Assembly (NCBI GenBank): GCA_009760855.2
Contig: WPIO01000006.1
Coordinates: forward strand, 684,001 to 748,000
Source: Cristatella mucedo
Taxonomy: Eukaryota > Bryozoa > Phylactolaemata > Cristatellidae
Direction of reading: 5' to 3'
Length of the DNA stretch: 64,000 bases
Position numbers and translations under genes: made by a program. Shown piece by piece: positions 1-11,148 of the stretch. Position 1 is the stretch's first letter, and every line of letters starts with the position of its first letter. Below the pieces are notes generated by a model that did not search any database, was not told the origin of the DNA, and saw nothing but the letters and a program-made list of their open reading frames with translations.

Positions 1-515
1 GTAGAGAGGTCGTGTAGCCTTCTTAGGCTGAGAGATGGCATCAGTAGGGACATACTGGAGGGTGGACACTGAGGTACTATAAGGAATTAAGTGAGATGAG
101 TCCAGTGGGGACGGTACACTTGAGATAATCTCATCGATCTTATTCATCTTGCTGACGAAGAAACTGGTGAAGCGATGGGCCAGATCGGCACAAGGATCAC
201 TAGGTAGCAAAGTGCAGACATCGTAGCCGTGAAGGAGATGCTCGACATCCTGTGTGTTTTCTTGGATTGTACGCCTGCGATTCCACAATGTATTTGCTGA
301 AGCTTGACCTGACCTTAGCTGGGATGGACTGGTATGATCTGCAGTAGTCCTCGTATGTCTGTCGACAGTCAGTTCTTGTGCTTTCTCGTGCTTTGGCTTG
401 TTAGTCCTGGCTAGTTTGATAATGTCTGCTGTAAACGATGAACCATGTTGGCCAGGGAGCTTTGTGCAGAGCCATGCAGTGTGCTTTGTCGGATCAGCCA
501 ACGTTGACATTGTCC
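1..515 (-). mobile_element. LINE-A fragment, endonuclease-RT linker (decayed)
   Basis: The reverse complement matches the plus-strand LINE-A remnant at 47,349-47,862, with the conserved linker region before the reverse transcriptase (cf. the intact-looking frame at 33,190-34,374). Stops and frameshifts interrupt it. It predates the inverted duplication, because both arms carry it. Confidence 0.6.
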
Positions 516-815
516 TCCTCCAGGTGCTGTAATGAGTGTGTTGGCAAATAGAGGTCCAGATCAGAGGGTCACTTTGACTAAGCAGGCATTTCTCTATTGC
601 TGCTGGCATCAGGCCAAGCAGTTATCGGTCATCTGCTGTCGGGCCCTTTCAGAGGCTCTGAAAGTGGCTGCTGAGCCAATGTCCCTTGGGTCATCGGCTG
701 ACGTCATGCATGCTTTGATAGTAACCCTTCCTTCTTCCTGCAGCCCAGTCTCGAAATTTCGATCTAGTCTGACGAGTTGAGCTAACACAGTGACGTCGCT
801 GCTTTGATGTTGCAG
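516..815. other. Intron remnant upstream of the broken CUB-like exon
   Basis: About 90% identical by eye to the reverse complement of 47,051-47,347. It ends in a pyrimidine-containing splice acceptor. No gene seen. Confidence 0.6.
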
Positions 816-1455
816 CCTACGAATTCTGCAAGGAGCCAGGCGACCGCTCAAAGAGCATTGTCGTGAAGACATCTGGCTACCCAGCGCCGACTGCTCGAAC
901 GAATCCCTCGTGCTCATGCGAGTTTGCCAGCGACGATAGGAGCATCCAGGGCCTCATGCTGAGCGCCAGCTGCCCCGTATTGTGTTACTATGTCTCCGGC
1001 TGCAGCAGAGCTGGTGGAGTCTCACGGAGACACCAAAGCACGAGCGGGCGAACATGATCGGTGAACGAGACTCTATCTTTATTCCCCAGTGGGTACATAT
1101 ATGAGCTAGGGGCTGACTCACCACAGATAATGGAGTGCATCCCCAGAGAGCCACCGTGGTGGGCCAAATGCCCACATCAAAGGCCGCACTGAGCCAACAG
1201 CCCAACCACCTCCTGAGAGCTGGGCACACACCAGTGGCCGAGAAGCAATAGGCACACACAACACCCGGCAGCAAAGTCACGTTCCGTCTTCAGAGGAGGG
1301 CACTGCTCGGCGAGGGCAGCATGCTCGATCCGAGTGCTGTCACCGAGGTGCACTGCTTCAACACCAACGTCAACTCGCTCATCGACATGCCACCGTTCCC
1401 GTAAGGGAAACGCCATCCCGGTGTAGGCTGACGAGAACAAGAGCGACGAGTGCAG
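816..1455 (+). pseudogene. Broken copy of the CUB-like exon, split by a solo LTR
   Basis: The plus strand repeats the CUB-like exon of 46,673-47,050. It keeps the acceptor (TGATGTTGCAG| at 815) and the residues from YEFCKEPGDRSK to LMLSASCP almost unchanged. A 286-bp insertion at 978-1,263 interrupts it. The copy resumes with SKVTFRLQRRALLGEGSM, then loses the frame at MPPFP, where a TAA (about 1,402) and further stops appear. About 130 bp around the original donor are deleted at about 1,460, so the splice donor is gone. One codon (one of two GAG) is also missing early on. This is the left-arm remnant of the receptor gene and cannot encode the domain. Confidence 0.8.
978..1263 (-). mobile_element. 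Solo LTR with 4-bp target duplication CCCG
   Basis: A 286-bp insertion is flanked by CCCG at 974-977 and 1,264-1,267; the other arm (near 46,888) has one uninterrupted CCCCGG. Read on the minus strand it begins TGTTGTG and ends CACAATA, near-inverted ends of LTR type with the last dinucleotide TA instead of CA. It contains a TATA-like CATATATG about 20 bp before AATAAA (TTTATT at 1,078-1,083), the compact promoter plus poly(A) arrangement of an LTR. There is no internal gag-pol sequence. A Gypsy-type origin would fit the 4-bp duplication, but the family is not identifiable. Confidence 0.65.
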
Positions 1456-1767
1456 CAACAATTGGGCTAATGTTGTTCCCTCAATTGGCCTGTGCAGTTC
1501 AACAACATGTTATTGAGCTACCATCGAGGTCAACGACTAGAGGAATGGTGAAAAGTAGTCATACCAAGCAATATATATGAGTCGATGATCGGAGTTTCAA
1601 AGAGAGACTTTGAGAGAAAAAAGAGCAAGAGATTGAGACAAAAAGAGAGCAAGAGAGAGAGAGAGAGAGAGAATCAGAGAGAGAAAGAGAGACCGAGAGA
1701 GATAGAGAGAGAGGGAGAGAGATGGGCAGAGAAATAGAAGGAGAGGTCAAACAGACCTAAAAGACTC

Positions 1768-1808
<41 letters not shown>

Positions 1809-2377
1809 CTGCACTCACGTGTGTGTGATTTTAATTGAATACGAGAGAATGATTGTGCTGTCAACTTTAAAGGATTTGAACCTGCGACTTAAAAATTACA
1901 GTCAGTAATAAATCGTTATGAACCACTTGGTCACCCATCATGGCCCTTACGTCTAGAACCAGTCTTTGTTATGGCCTCGAGTTGCTACTGGAAATGCACT
2001 GTTTCGGTTCTCTTTTGCTTAGAAAAACCATTGGTGGAAGATGGCTTTGCTCTTCAGCACATATACTTCGAAATCCGGTGTCTTAATTATTCAATTCTTA
2101 GTCAGTGACACATTCTTTTCATTTGCTGCTGTTCTTTTACCCTCTGCTTTTTTTTACCACCGTTCTTCCACCGATTTTTTGCTGCTTACCTGAATGAGTT
2201 TAGTCGTGCTGCAAGTGTTTCATTCTACTGCTATTGCATATGCATAAGTTGTACGTTGTTTACAAGTCATTATAAAGAATCTGCTTATCTCTCTGTGGGC
2301 TCCTTTTCCTCACATTTAAATCCTCTAGTTTGGGGTGTCACGTGTGTATCCACATTCCATCAATACTCAAAAAGACA
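1456..2377. other. Left-arm noncoding sequence with microsatellites
   Basis: Contains an interrupted (GA)n run (about 1,630-1,740) and (GT)n (about 1,770-1,807). A tRNA-like SINE remnant on the minus strand (about 1,860-1,950) pairs with 46,075-46,170. No coding sequence supported. Confidence 0.5.
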
Positions 2378-2824
2378 ATAATAATAATAATAATAATCAT
2401 ACAACAATGAGACATTTGTAGAGGACCCTAAGAGAACTATATCTCTTACTTGGCACTTTGCATATGCTAGACGGGAAAAATGTCAATTACAAACTCTAAC
2501 TTTCTGAGAACCTTACCGCAGAGATCATTTAAGAATGGTGCTGTGTGGGCTGGGTGGGGGCCAGCTGTTGTTGCAGTGCATCATGCAGGCGCTATGCTTG
2601 TATTTCATAAATGCTCTCATCAAACTGCAGCCGTTTCAGGTTGGCACCCATTAGAGCCCCAGCCATCAGGTTATATTAATCTGTCGGGTGATTTATTACA
2701 TGATAGTGTACCACCAGATAAGGTCTCAAAATATATTAGCATCTTTACAATGCTGCTCCAGAAAGTGTTTGACAGTACATGCATTGGTATTAACTGTTTG
2801 TTGCAGATATTTTGATGCGACTAC
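2378..2824. other. Degenerate LINE/SINE tail and diverged arm sequence
   Basis: A (TAA)n run at 2,378-2,398 begins an antisense tail of LINE-A type (CCTAAGAGAACT...). The rest pairs at about 75-80% with 45,190-45,620 reversed. No gene. Confidence 0.4.
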
Positions 2825-4536
2825 TAAGATGCCGCTCGTTTGGCAGGAGCTGCCTGCGGAGTACTCGCTCGTTTGGTATTCCCTGCATATTCTTCTTGAA
2901 CCACTCAGGGGATTCTCCCTCAAGCGTGAATATCTCTCATTTCTCTAATATCTCTAATGTGAATATCTCTAATTTAGTGGTCATAAGGCCTTTTCAACTC
3001 CGGCGGCCCAACTTCTTAAGGCTTGTCTTTGGAACCCTCGCTCAATGTGCAATAAACCCCTAATAATAGGCAACCAGCTCTGAAATAGATCACGACCTAA
3101 TCGCCTTGACTGAAACTTGGCTACAATCGGTTAACTGCCCGACAATTAAAGACGCAACCCTGACCGGTTCCTCCTTCTTTAACATTCCCAGATCAATCAA
3201 AACTAGAGGTGGAGTTGCTATTATCACAAGCTCGACCTTCGGCTTCAAGCCGTTTGCAGTACCCTTAAAGCAGTCTTTCGAATATATTAATAATAATAAT
3301 AATGCACTTGATAAAGCGCCCTCAGATAAATCAATCTCTTTCTAGGCGCTTTAAATTTGCTGCAAAGGGAAACGCGATTGAATGATAAGTAATATCATGC
3401 TTGATAAACAACATGAATAACATGGTTAGGGGTGACATGTACAGGGTCACTAAGCTAATATTTGCTATTGTCTTGAATTCACCTGAGAACAAGCTACCGA
3501 CTGTGGAAGTAGTCTATCGCCCACTAGGTACAAAAAAGTCCTCCTCTATCTCAAATTTCTCTGATCTCATTTTGATTCTGTGTGCAAGAAATTGATCTTT
3601 CCTCATTATGCACGATTTCAGCATTTATTTTGATAACTTATTTGACACATTCAGGACTGAATTTCGTGACTGGCTGGCTCATTGTCTTTTGTGGCTCGTG
3701 TATATGGCCCTACTCACATCAACGGTCACACACACACGATACAATTTTCTCATACAACTACACTTTGTCATCACTAATTATCACAAAATTCTGCTTATCT
3801 GACTACATGCAGACCTCATTCAGTCTTTAATGTGTGCCTTTCTCTTCCTCATCTAAAATCACCTGTGAATTGCGAGACCTCGAGACCCTTGACATTGATG
3901 CTGTCCGTGCGTGAATGTCTGCTTCGCCTCTGCTGCTCAACGACTTGTCATCATTGGTAGATTGCAACAGCACGACACCAGCTGACATGCTCGACGAGCT
4001 TGTGCCTCTCACTAAGCCCACAGTTCACCCTCGCCCAGACGGCCGATAGCTTACAAAATACATCAAACTAACTAGGTCTACGAAGCACAAGTTTGAAAAA
4101 GCATGCACAAGATCGGGACTGACTGTCCATCGACTGGTAAACCAGAACTACTGTAGATCGTACCAATCGATCCAAGCAAATGCCAATTCTAGTTTCTATA
4201 ACAACATTGTTGATTTACAGATGCACAATACAAAAAGGCTTATATCTACTATCGACCATCACCTTAACTGCTCCCAGTTTAGCTCCTTACCTGGTGATCA
4301 TTTGCATGCTGACACTGCATGCTGCCAATAACCATACTTGCATGTTGACCCTGTCCATGTCACCTCTAATTATGTTATTCTTTTCGCTTATTAAGCATGG
4401 TACCACTTACCATTCGATCGTGCTTACTTTGCAGCAAATTTAAACTGCCTAGAAAGAAATTGAACTCCTTAGTGTGCTATACAAATGCATTATCATTATT
4501 ATTATTATAATTATTATTATCATTATCATTATTACC
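2825..4536 (+). mobile_element. LINE-A deletion derivative: endonuclease part joined to 3' tail
   Basis: An L2/CR1-type element absent from the right arm, whose empty site is near 45,110. It starts in the region just before the endonuclease (NLVVIRPFQLRRP), includes endonuclease pieces (MTETWLQSVNCPTI, RGGVAIITSSTFGFK) and the linker, then at about 4,300 jumps straight to the 3' untranslated region. The whole reverse transcriptase is missing. It ends in an (ATT)n-rich tail at 4,490-4,536. A 171-bp LINE tail is nested in it at 3,286-3,456. Many stops. Confidence 0.75.
3286..3456 (-). mobile_element. LINE-A 3' tail nested in a LINE-A endonuclease
   Basis: A 171-bp antisense tail ((TAA)n, then TGCACTTGATAAAGCGCCCT and the following UTR) interrupts the endonuclease frame. 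It is flanked by AATAT at 3,281-3,285 and 3,457-3,461, a likely target duplication. The uninterrupted order is seen in the LINE near 34,860. Confidence 0.7.
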
Positions 4537-4904
4537 GCATGAGTGAGCTTATATGGTGTGATTTAAACTGATTCCATTTGCATGTGATATGGTTGTATGA
4601 GGCATGAGTATATAAATGTGTATATAAGTGTGCATGCACGTTTTAGAGCTTTGGTCAATGCATTACTAGAAGAGGTCCAGCCATCGCGTGCAAGCCTTGT
4701 GAGGGATTGTGGTTCTGCCAATCAATTCGAACCCATTTGGTCCTCGACGGTCAGTCCCATCAGGGCACTGCCAAGCATTAGGTGACTGAGGTGGGTGCTT
4801 TCCAGGCCTGCAGTTTGCTTTACTCAATTTACGTAAGCTCATCGATCTTATCATACATTGCCCTGGTGCATTTCTATGCCGAATTCGAAATAGATTTTGT
4901 TTAC

Positions 4905-5065
4905 GGCGCTTAGTATTCGGCTCACACCTTCCGAATAAGGTACTTGATTTGAGTCCTTCTGCAGGCTCCTCCTTTATTGGCCACTAAACATGAGGATGAT
5001 AGCTCTACAGGTTCTCCTGCCCCTATATAAATGAGGCTGTTAAATCAGCTAGCCATTTTAGTTCT
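4905..5065 (+). mobile_element. tRNA-derived SINE, family 1 (old copy)
   Basis: Contains a degenerate box B (GATTTGAGTCC) followed by the family's conserved 3' half, GGCTGTTAAATCAGCTAG. The partner copy in the right arm is at 44,580-44,750 on the minus strand, so insertion predates the duplication. Confidence 0.5.
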
Positions 5066-5410
5066 AGGTGTCGTGCATTTCTCTTTCGATCAGGTGTATC
5101 CATGCTTGCACTTACACCAAATTCGGGATTGAGGCGTCCAGAGCTCAAGCCTTGGCTTTTCAGCAAGCCATCTGGGCTCAGTACTCGGTGCTCCTTAACG
5201 CTTCCTGCTATCCTAGGAGCATTTGGCTAGCATGACATGTAACATTCAGCTTGAAGATAAAAAACTTGTTTCATTGTCCTAAAAATGCAAAGATTCATAT
5301 GGTGCTAGCGTTGGCTCACGGATGTCACCGATTTTTCATTTAAAAATTGAATATTGAGAAGCCTGTGCTGTAGTTGCATTACTGTGAAATGCCAACCTAG
5401 AGAAATAGTG
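5066..5410. other. Left-arm noncoding sequence
   Basis: Pairs with about 44,320-44,570 reversed. No gene or further repeat recognised. Confidence 0.5.
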
Positions 5411-7225
5411 CTGATTCACAGATGCGCAATCCAAAAAGGCTAATGTTTACGATCAACCATCTCCTTAACTGCGTTAGCGGGTCGACCAGGCTAGCTCATT
5501 TTCTAGTCATCCCTGTAATGCTCTAGCTGATCATCTTTCTAGCTTCGTTGTCAAAATAGATTAAAGATAAGATCAGAGAGTCCATCCATAGGGTGGCAGC
5601 ATCTCCCTGCACTACCATATACCAGCTTAATGCATTACCTCAAAGTCTACATTCAAAGGGGCCTTGTGTGACCTCATCCTAAAGTTTTTTTCTGAATCAA
5701 GGAAGGAACTAGTCCTCAAGAAGGTATTTCCACTGACGTGGTTCAACTATGCATAGATATGCTGCTGCCATGCATAACTAACATAATGTCATTAGCCTCA
5801 TGTAACTTCCCAGAATCGTTGAAAAAGGATGCAGTCGGTCGTCTAATTAAAAAAGTAAAACCAGACCAAAAGAACTTGAACGACTTCGATCCACTCTCCG
5901 TTCTACTGTTATTGTCAAAGACAATGGAACGAGTTGTGGCAGATCAGCTGAACCCTCATATTGAAACCTCAAACGCAGCAAGTAAATTCCAGTTTGGATT
6001 AAGACCTAGTCATTATAAGTTGGTCCATGCATTTGTGACATCCCGTCTCGACTTCTGCAACTCACTGCTTAATGGCCTACCAGCATGTGCGATCAGGCGA
6101 TTGCAGCTGGTGCAAAACTCTGCAGCTAGGCTTGTCTGTCGTGAGCGTCCCAGTTGCCACATTATTCCACTTCTCGCCGACCTGCACTGGCTACCAGTCA
6201 AGTGACGGATTGACTTCAAGGTTGTCGCTCCCTTTTAGATCCCTTCATTCTGTGGCTCCAGCCTATCTCTCAGATATACTACCCCATCAGGCCAAGCATC
6301 GTACAACCCGCTTTTCAGAATCCAGCAGTCTACAAATACCTCATACTAACCTTGAATCCTTTGGAGACCGTGCATTTTGTTCGTATGCTCCCAAAGCCTA
6401 ACACTCCCTTCCGACCTGCGTCAGAACATCCCCTGACCTGACCACACTTAAAAGAAACTTAAAAACACACCTATCTAGGAAAGCATTCAGTGGGTCCCTG
6501 TGATTAGTCCTTCACGTGCTTATGCGTGCTGACACTGTGCATGCTGCCACTGACCACATTTGCATGCTGACCCTGTGCATGTCACCCCTAACCATGTTAT
6601 TCATTTTGTTCATTTTTGTTTTTCAAGCATGATTTTAGTTACCATTCAATTGCAATTCACTTTGCAGCAAATGTAAAGCGCCTAGAAAGAGATTAAGTTC
6701 TCTGAGGGCGCTTTATGAAGTGCATTATTATTATTATTACTACACCGGGTCAGCCTAGCTTAAGGTGTATAACGACCTTCTCAGGAATGAAGATTTAGGT
6801 AAACTTTCTTCTTCTGCTTGTTTAGCTCAATCTTTCGGCAGCATTTGATAATAGTGACCATCACAAAGTCCTTCTCGAGCGCCTCTCGTCTTGCCTGGGC
6901 ATGACTGACACAGCACTACAATGGTTCAGGTCCTACATTAGTGGGAGACTCCAGAGTATTGATGTAAACAGAAAAGATCAGCCGATTAAACAATAAAGTG
7001 CGGCTCACTTAAGCGCTTTGTGCTTGGTCTGCTTCGTGTCACAATTTGTAATCTCCATCTTGCCGATATGATCACCAAGCACAAACGTAGGCTTTCACGT
7101 CTATGCTGGTAACACTCAATTATACAGTTGCTTTGATCCCTCCCAGCCCTTCAGAATATCGAATTATCTCATCTCCCTTGCTGCATGTATTGCTGACATC
7201 TGTACATCAATGGCAACGAACTTTC
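5411..7225 (+). mobile_element. Old LINE-A reverse-transcriptase copy
   Basis: L2/CR1-type reverse transcriptase readable in pieces: [48 protein letters not shown]. Beyond the nested insertion it continues with SAAFDN-like and WFRSYISGRLQSID stretches, and dissolves at about 7,225. It is frameshifted throughout and interrupted at 6,017-6,737 by a younger LINE-A 3' fragment. Partner in the right arm: 43,030-44,320, minus strand. Confidence 0.7.
6017..6737 (+). mobile_element. LINE-A 3' fragment nested in an older LINE-A
   Basis: 5'-truncated LINE-A starting at [20 protein letters not shown] and running through the C-terminal domain (one frameshift near 6,205-6,230), the UTR and an (ATT)n tail at 6,725-6,737. 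The right arm lacks it at 43,513. It makes the frame at 5,738-6,205 a chimera of two LINE copies rather than one protein. Confidence 0.8.
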
Positions 7226-8539
7226 TCAAATTGCATAGAAAGGCAGCAGCATGATTGTGCTGTTTGTCTGTCTGTGATAAGCAGGTGTTGTGCACTCCAT
7301 TTTACTCCCTTGTAGCTACCAAGCATAGCGGCGAATTCGACATCTCTAGTGCTGTGAATGTCTCCTGTAAAGCTGGTGGTATATTCCTTACCAAAACAGG
7401 TAATTTGATATGCATCTGGGCTGTATGCACCTATATTCCACTAGCTTTGCGAAAAGAAAAGTAGGAGAGTCAAGCTGAGAATTTGTAATTGATAGCTTGT
7501 AGCCTTTTTGCAAGCTCACAATCGGTACGGTAGATGCACATAGGAGACACTGTTTTGGGATATGGGCACTCACTGTGCAATGTCAAAGGCATGTCATTTT
7601 TGTTTATCAGGCATTATTCACTGCCCCTTCTCACTGCGTTATTATTATCACTCGACTCGATCTATTCGCCATGCATCTGCACACTTTTGATAGCTCATTG
7701 TGTTTTTGCGTGCATCCCTGGGCTATGCTGATATTTTTTTTACTACTTAAGGTGTTCTGTATGTGAGCTGTGAGTTGCTGTAGTTTTGACAATTTTTGGT
7801 ACAGATCTTTTGCAGCCATTCCTGCTGTGGCTATCAATGCACATGTACCCTGGAATGGTCGGTTCATCTGGACTGAAACTGATCTGGTAATAGCCCCCAG
7901 TTTAAAAATGGCAGCAGCCACTGATGTGCAATAGTACTTCAGGGTAAACTGTAGTTGAGGTTACATAAAAATGCCAGGCTGAAGTTTAGCTTCCTGTCAT
8001 GCACTGACGCCCATGACTACCAGATGCAACAGCTTGCTTGCGTTGTGTGTGCAGGATGCTTAACAATTCTTTGATGCATTCAACGTACTTCGCATAACGT
8101 CAGATTTCTGTTGCCCAAACATCTGAGCATAGCAGGTTGAATAAAATGCCCCCAACACCAGAGGGTGCACTCCTGTTTTTCTCTTGTTCACATCCTTAGT
8201 TTTGTCTTTCGAGTAACTGATTTAGTTCCTGCCTGTTTTTTTCTTCTCTGTCATGGCATGGTTGGATGCAAAACTGTGCCTTCGGGGTGTGGAATGCCTC
8301 AATGCAATAGCGACTGCCCCTCTTCACTTAGTGTACCTTCAATGCCAGCTGCCTTCTACTGGCTACGCCCACTTTATAGTGTAAACATGTTATGTCGTAA
8401 AAAATTCCATGTGCAAAGTTGTACCCTGATTTTTGTTAATTTTCGTAACACTTTCTAGTTACTTCTACTTATTAACTTGCTCTAGTTACTTTTGCACGAG
8501 ATTAGTCAAGAGAAGTTACGCTGATTCAGCAGCCCAAGT
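7226..8539. other. Intron-type sequence in the near-identical tract
   Basis: No gene supported. Short open frames exist on both strands, mirrored exactly in the right arm, but have no recognisable domain, no splice pairing and no codon signal I can defend. Confidence 0.5.
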
Positions 8540-8690
8540 TGTATAGCAGCAGAAAAGTCTCAACAGCTACCCACTCTGCCTGCCTGCAGTGAGCAATAGA
8601 GGATCACCCGCTGCAGTACTCGAACCCAGGACCAAGAGTGAGCAAGTTTGAGAAGTTTGCCTCTGGTCTACTAGCACTGGGCACGCGAAT
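8540..8690 (-). mobile_element. tRNA-derived SINE, family 1
   Basis: On the minus strand: a box-A-like head, box B GGGTTCGAGTACT, then TTTTCTGCTGCTATACAAC and GGCTGCTGAATCAGC. Mirrored at 41,565-41,720 (plus). Confidence 0.6.
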
Positions 8691-9929
8691 TCTGGAGTGT
8701 GAAGGCAGAAGGCGGTCTCTCGCCTTTCCGAAATGCACTCCCACTACGCAATTACGCAAGCTGCACTGAGCCTTGCTTGAAACACTGTGCCGCTAGAAAG
8801 TCAGTGCCAATCCTCTGATAGCTCGCTCGTCACAGAACCGAGCGGCAAGTTGCTGTGTTAGCTGTACTTCTTTTTGACGAGGGCTTTCGGGGCCAGACAC
8901 AAACTAGGTTTTCATCCTTTCACAGTCAGCAGCTTACACCAGTTTGTCAACGACGCTTACTAGAGCTGTGCTTGCTCACACGTTGTGCTATGCTGTGCAT
9001 CAAGTGCACTCATGCAAACACGGTATATGTAACGTCAACAATTGAAGCACTGCATCTTTTGGGGGTTCTCAAGAGTATATTATTAGAGTTAGTGTCGTAC
9101 ACACTGCCAGTCACTCCATGGTTTAGCCGCACCCCCAAAGTGAATGCCTGTGTGAATATTTTGGTAGGCGGCCGGCTAGCATCAGAGTTATAACTCTATA
9201 AGCTCTCTTCTCTCGAAGCTTCGGGATCATGCACCGCGAATGAGCGCTAAGGAAACAGCTAGTATTGCTGACGTTGCAGAATGTCATTTTTCTGACAGCC
9301 TTTTCTGTTAGTAGTGCTTATATTAGCCACACATTTGCAACCCAACTGTGTAGAGTTCGTACATTGCTACAGTCCAGGTAGGTTTCCATCAGCAACATAC
9401 ATCCTGTCTAGCAAGGAGAAAAGCCTACCCATAGGGCCGTGCTCCTATGTAGTTAGGAAAATGAGCCAAACATGATTTATCCGCAGTACGGCTAATTTTG
9501 TTTTACTCTTATGTGAGTTTGGCGGTATTCCACTTGTCTTATGGCAAATTTATCCTCCAGTTGTATCCAAAAAAATGGGACCCAGACCAATGGCAACTAC
9601 TTGCCAACACACGATAGCATGATTATAAATCATCATAAATTCATATCGTATCAAGTTTCTCATTTGATACTGCTCATGAGCATGCAGCAGAGCCTATTAA
9701 ATTTGCTATAATCCCAGTTTGCTCGTGGCACAGAAGATAAATGAAGGGAAGGAAAAATATCTTAATCGGGTGGCAGATGGGAAAAGTGGGTGCAGATGTG
9801 AAAGCAGATTGAGACTTGAGAAATCAGGGGAGTTATTCAGCTGCTTGCAAACTTGACCTAGTGTATACTTCTTTCTCTGAGGGATTGAGCTTGGACAGAC
9901 TAACACAAAGTAAAGTATGGCTTGTGCAG
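8691..9929. other. Intron-type sequence in the near-identical tract
   Basis: No gene supported. The longest frame (8,855-9,193) is preserved in the other arm only because the DNA is near-identical. Confidence 0.5.
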
Positions 9930-10095
9930 GTATTGTCTGAGCCCAAGGGTAAGGTGCTCTCACACATCGCGACCCAGAGATGGTGGGTTCGAGTCCTACG
10001 GTTGGCGCCCCATGTTGCATATTGCAAGCAGTGGTTATAGCCGTTGAAGCTCTTCTGCTGCTACAATATAATTGAGGCTGCTGAATTAGCCGACC
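9930..10095 (+). mobile_element. tRNA-derived SINE, family 1
   Basis: A tRNA-like head (AAGGGTAAGGTGCTCTC) and box B (GGGTTCGAGTCC) at 9,987-9,998. The family 3' half follows (GCTCTTCTGCTGCTACAATA, then GAGGCTGCTGAATTAGC). Mirrored at 40,160-40,325 (minus). Confidence 0.65.
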
Positions 10096-11148
10096 GGTAC
10101 CATTTCGATAATCACTCCAAAGCGTCAAAACCATGACTATACTAATTTCAGAAGTGCGACCAAAGCTGCCTTGCCGGGCACGCATAGTTTCAACTCGATC
10201 GACCTCTTAGTTGCCCTAGCTGGCTTTGATGGGGAGCTCCCGAAGGTCGAAGTCGAATAAGGTGACTCGGCAATAAATTAAGTAAGGCTCGCAGAAACTG
10301 CCAAACCGAATATCAATCATCAGCCACGGTGGCAAGCTATGTCCCACTTTGCTGCATCTGCAATCAAGCTTTTTTGTACTGCACTGTAAACTGGCATTCG
10401 TCATTGTGGGTGGCAATTCAAGAGACAGCACCGGTAGGATATCGATTAGCATAAGCTGTTACAGGCATTAGCTGTGACAGTCATCCAGTGTGACAGCCAC
10501 TAACGCCGACAGTGAACACCCTCGATTCCCATGCCTTGCTTCAGGCCTAGAATCTTAAAGGGTCTCATACGGCGACTAAGGAGCCGTGTGCCATTAGACT
10601 GGCAGAAACGAGGCCCTACCTGTCTGGTCTGACTCTGACCTAGTGGCCCCATCGCTTGACCATCGCCCGAGCTGCCACTCGATCAAAACCTCTGCTGCTC
10701 CTGCTGCTAGTGCTGCTCCTGCTGCTAGTGCTGCTAGTGCTGCTTATTTTCAGGCCACCACAGGAGGCTGGCCAATTAGATCAGTGCCTAGCTGCATGAG
10801 TACTGCAGCTCATTCAGCAGCTCTCTTGCTTCTGGCTCGGTCTGGGGGGGGGGAGGGGAGGGGTTGGGAGACTGTGCTCTCTGAGCTCTGCTCCTGTTGG
10901 TAGGCTACCAGCTGGCAACCACCACTGTATCAGACGCCCGATTGCCTCTGTTTTCGTGTCTGATGCTCAGAACACGCTTCGGTGGCAATCACAGTGCACA
11001 GAGCATGTCGAAGCTAGCCGACGCCAGCAGAGCTGCCTATCAACTGGGCCGGAAATCAGCAGCTGCGAGTGGTTGAACTCCGTGTGACAACAGGTGCTGC
11101 GTGCCAAGATGACTGCCGAGCAGATTACCGACCTTGCTCCTGCCTCAA
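10096..11148. other. Noncoding arm sequence with CTG/poly-G runs
   Basis: Includes a GCTGCT-rich stretch (10,690-10,745) and a G-rich run (10,845-10,862). No gene. Mirrored at 39,130-40,155. Confidence 0.5.

Noticed and set aside
5738-6205. 155-codon RT-like protein
   Set aside because: The frame crosses the junction at 6,017 between an old LINE-A and a nested younger LINE-A 3' fragment; continuity of the frame is accidental.
7631-7921. MAAAIFKLGAITRS... frame mirrored at 42,331-42,552 as a conserved small protein
   Set aside because: The right copy has a frameshift near 42,513 and the DNA is otherwise identical; no domain or splice support.
8855-9193. 112-codon frame conserved between the two arms
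   Set aside because: Conservation reflects near-identity of the whole DNA tract, including obvious noncoding and SINE sequence, not selection on a protein.
9975-10020. Functional tRNA gene
   Set aside because: Box-like motifs are present but a cloverleaf is not preserved, and the sequence continues into the SINE 3' half found in other copies.
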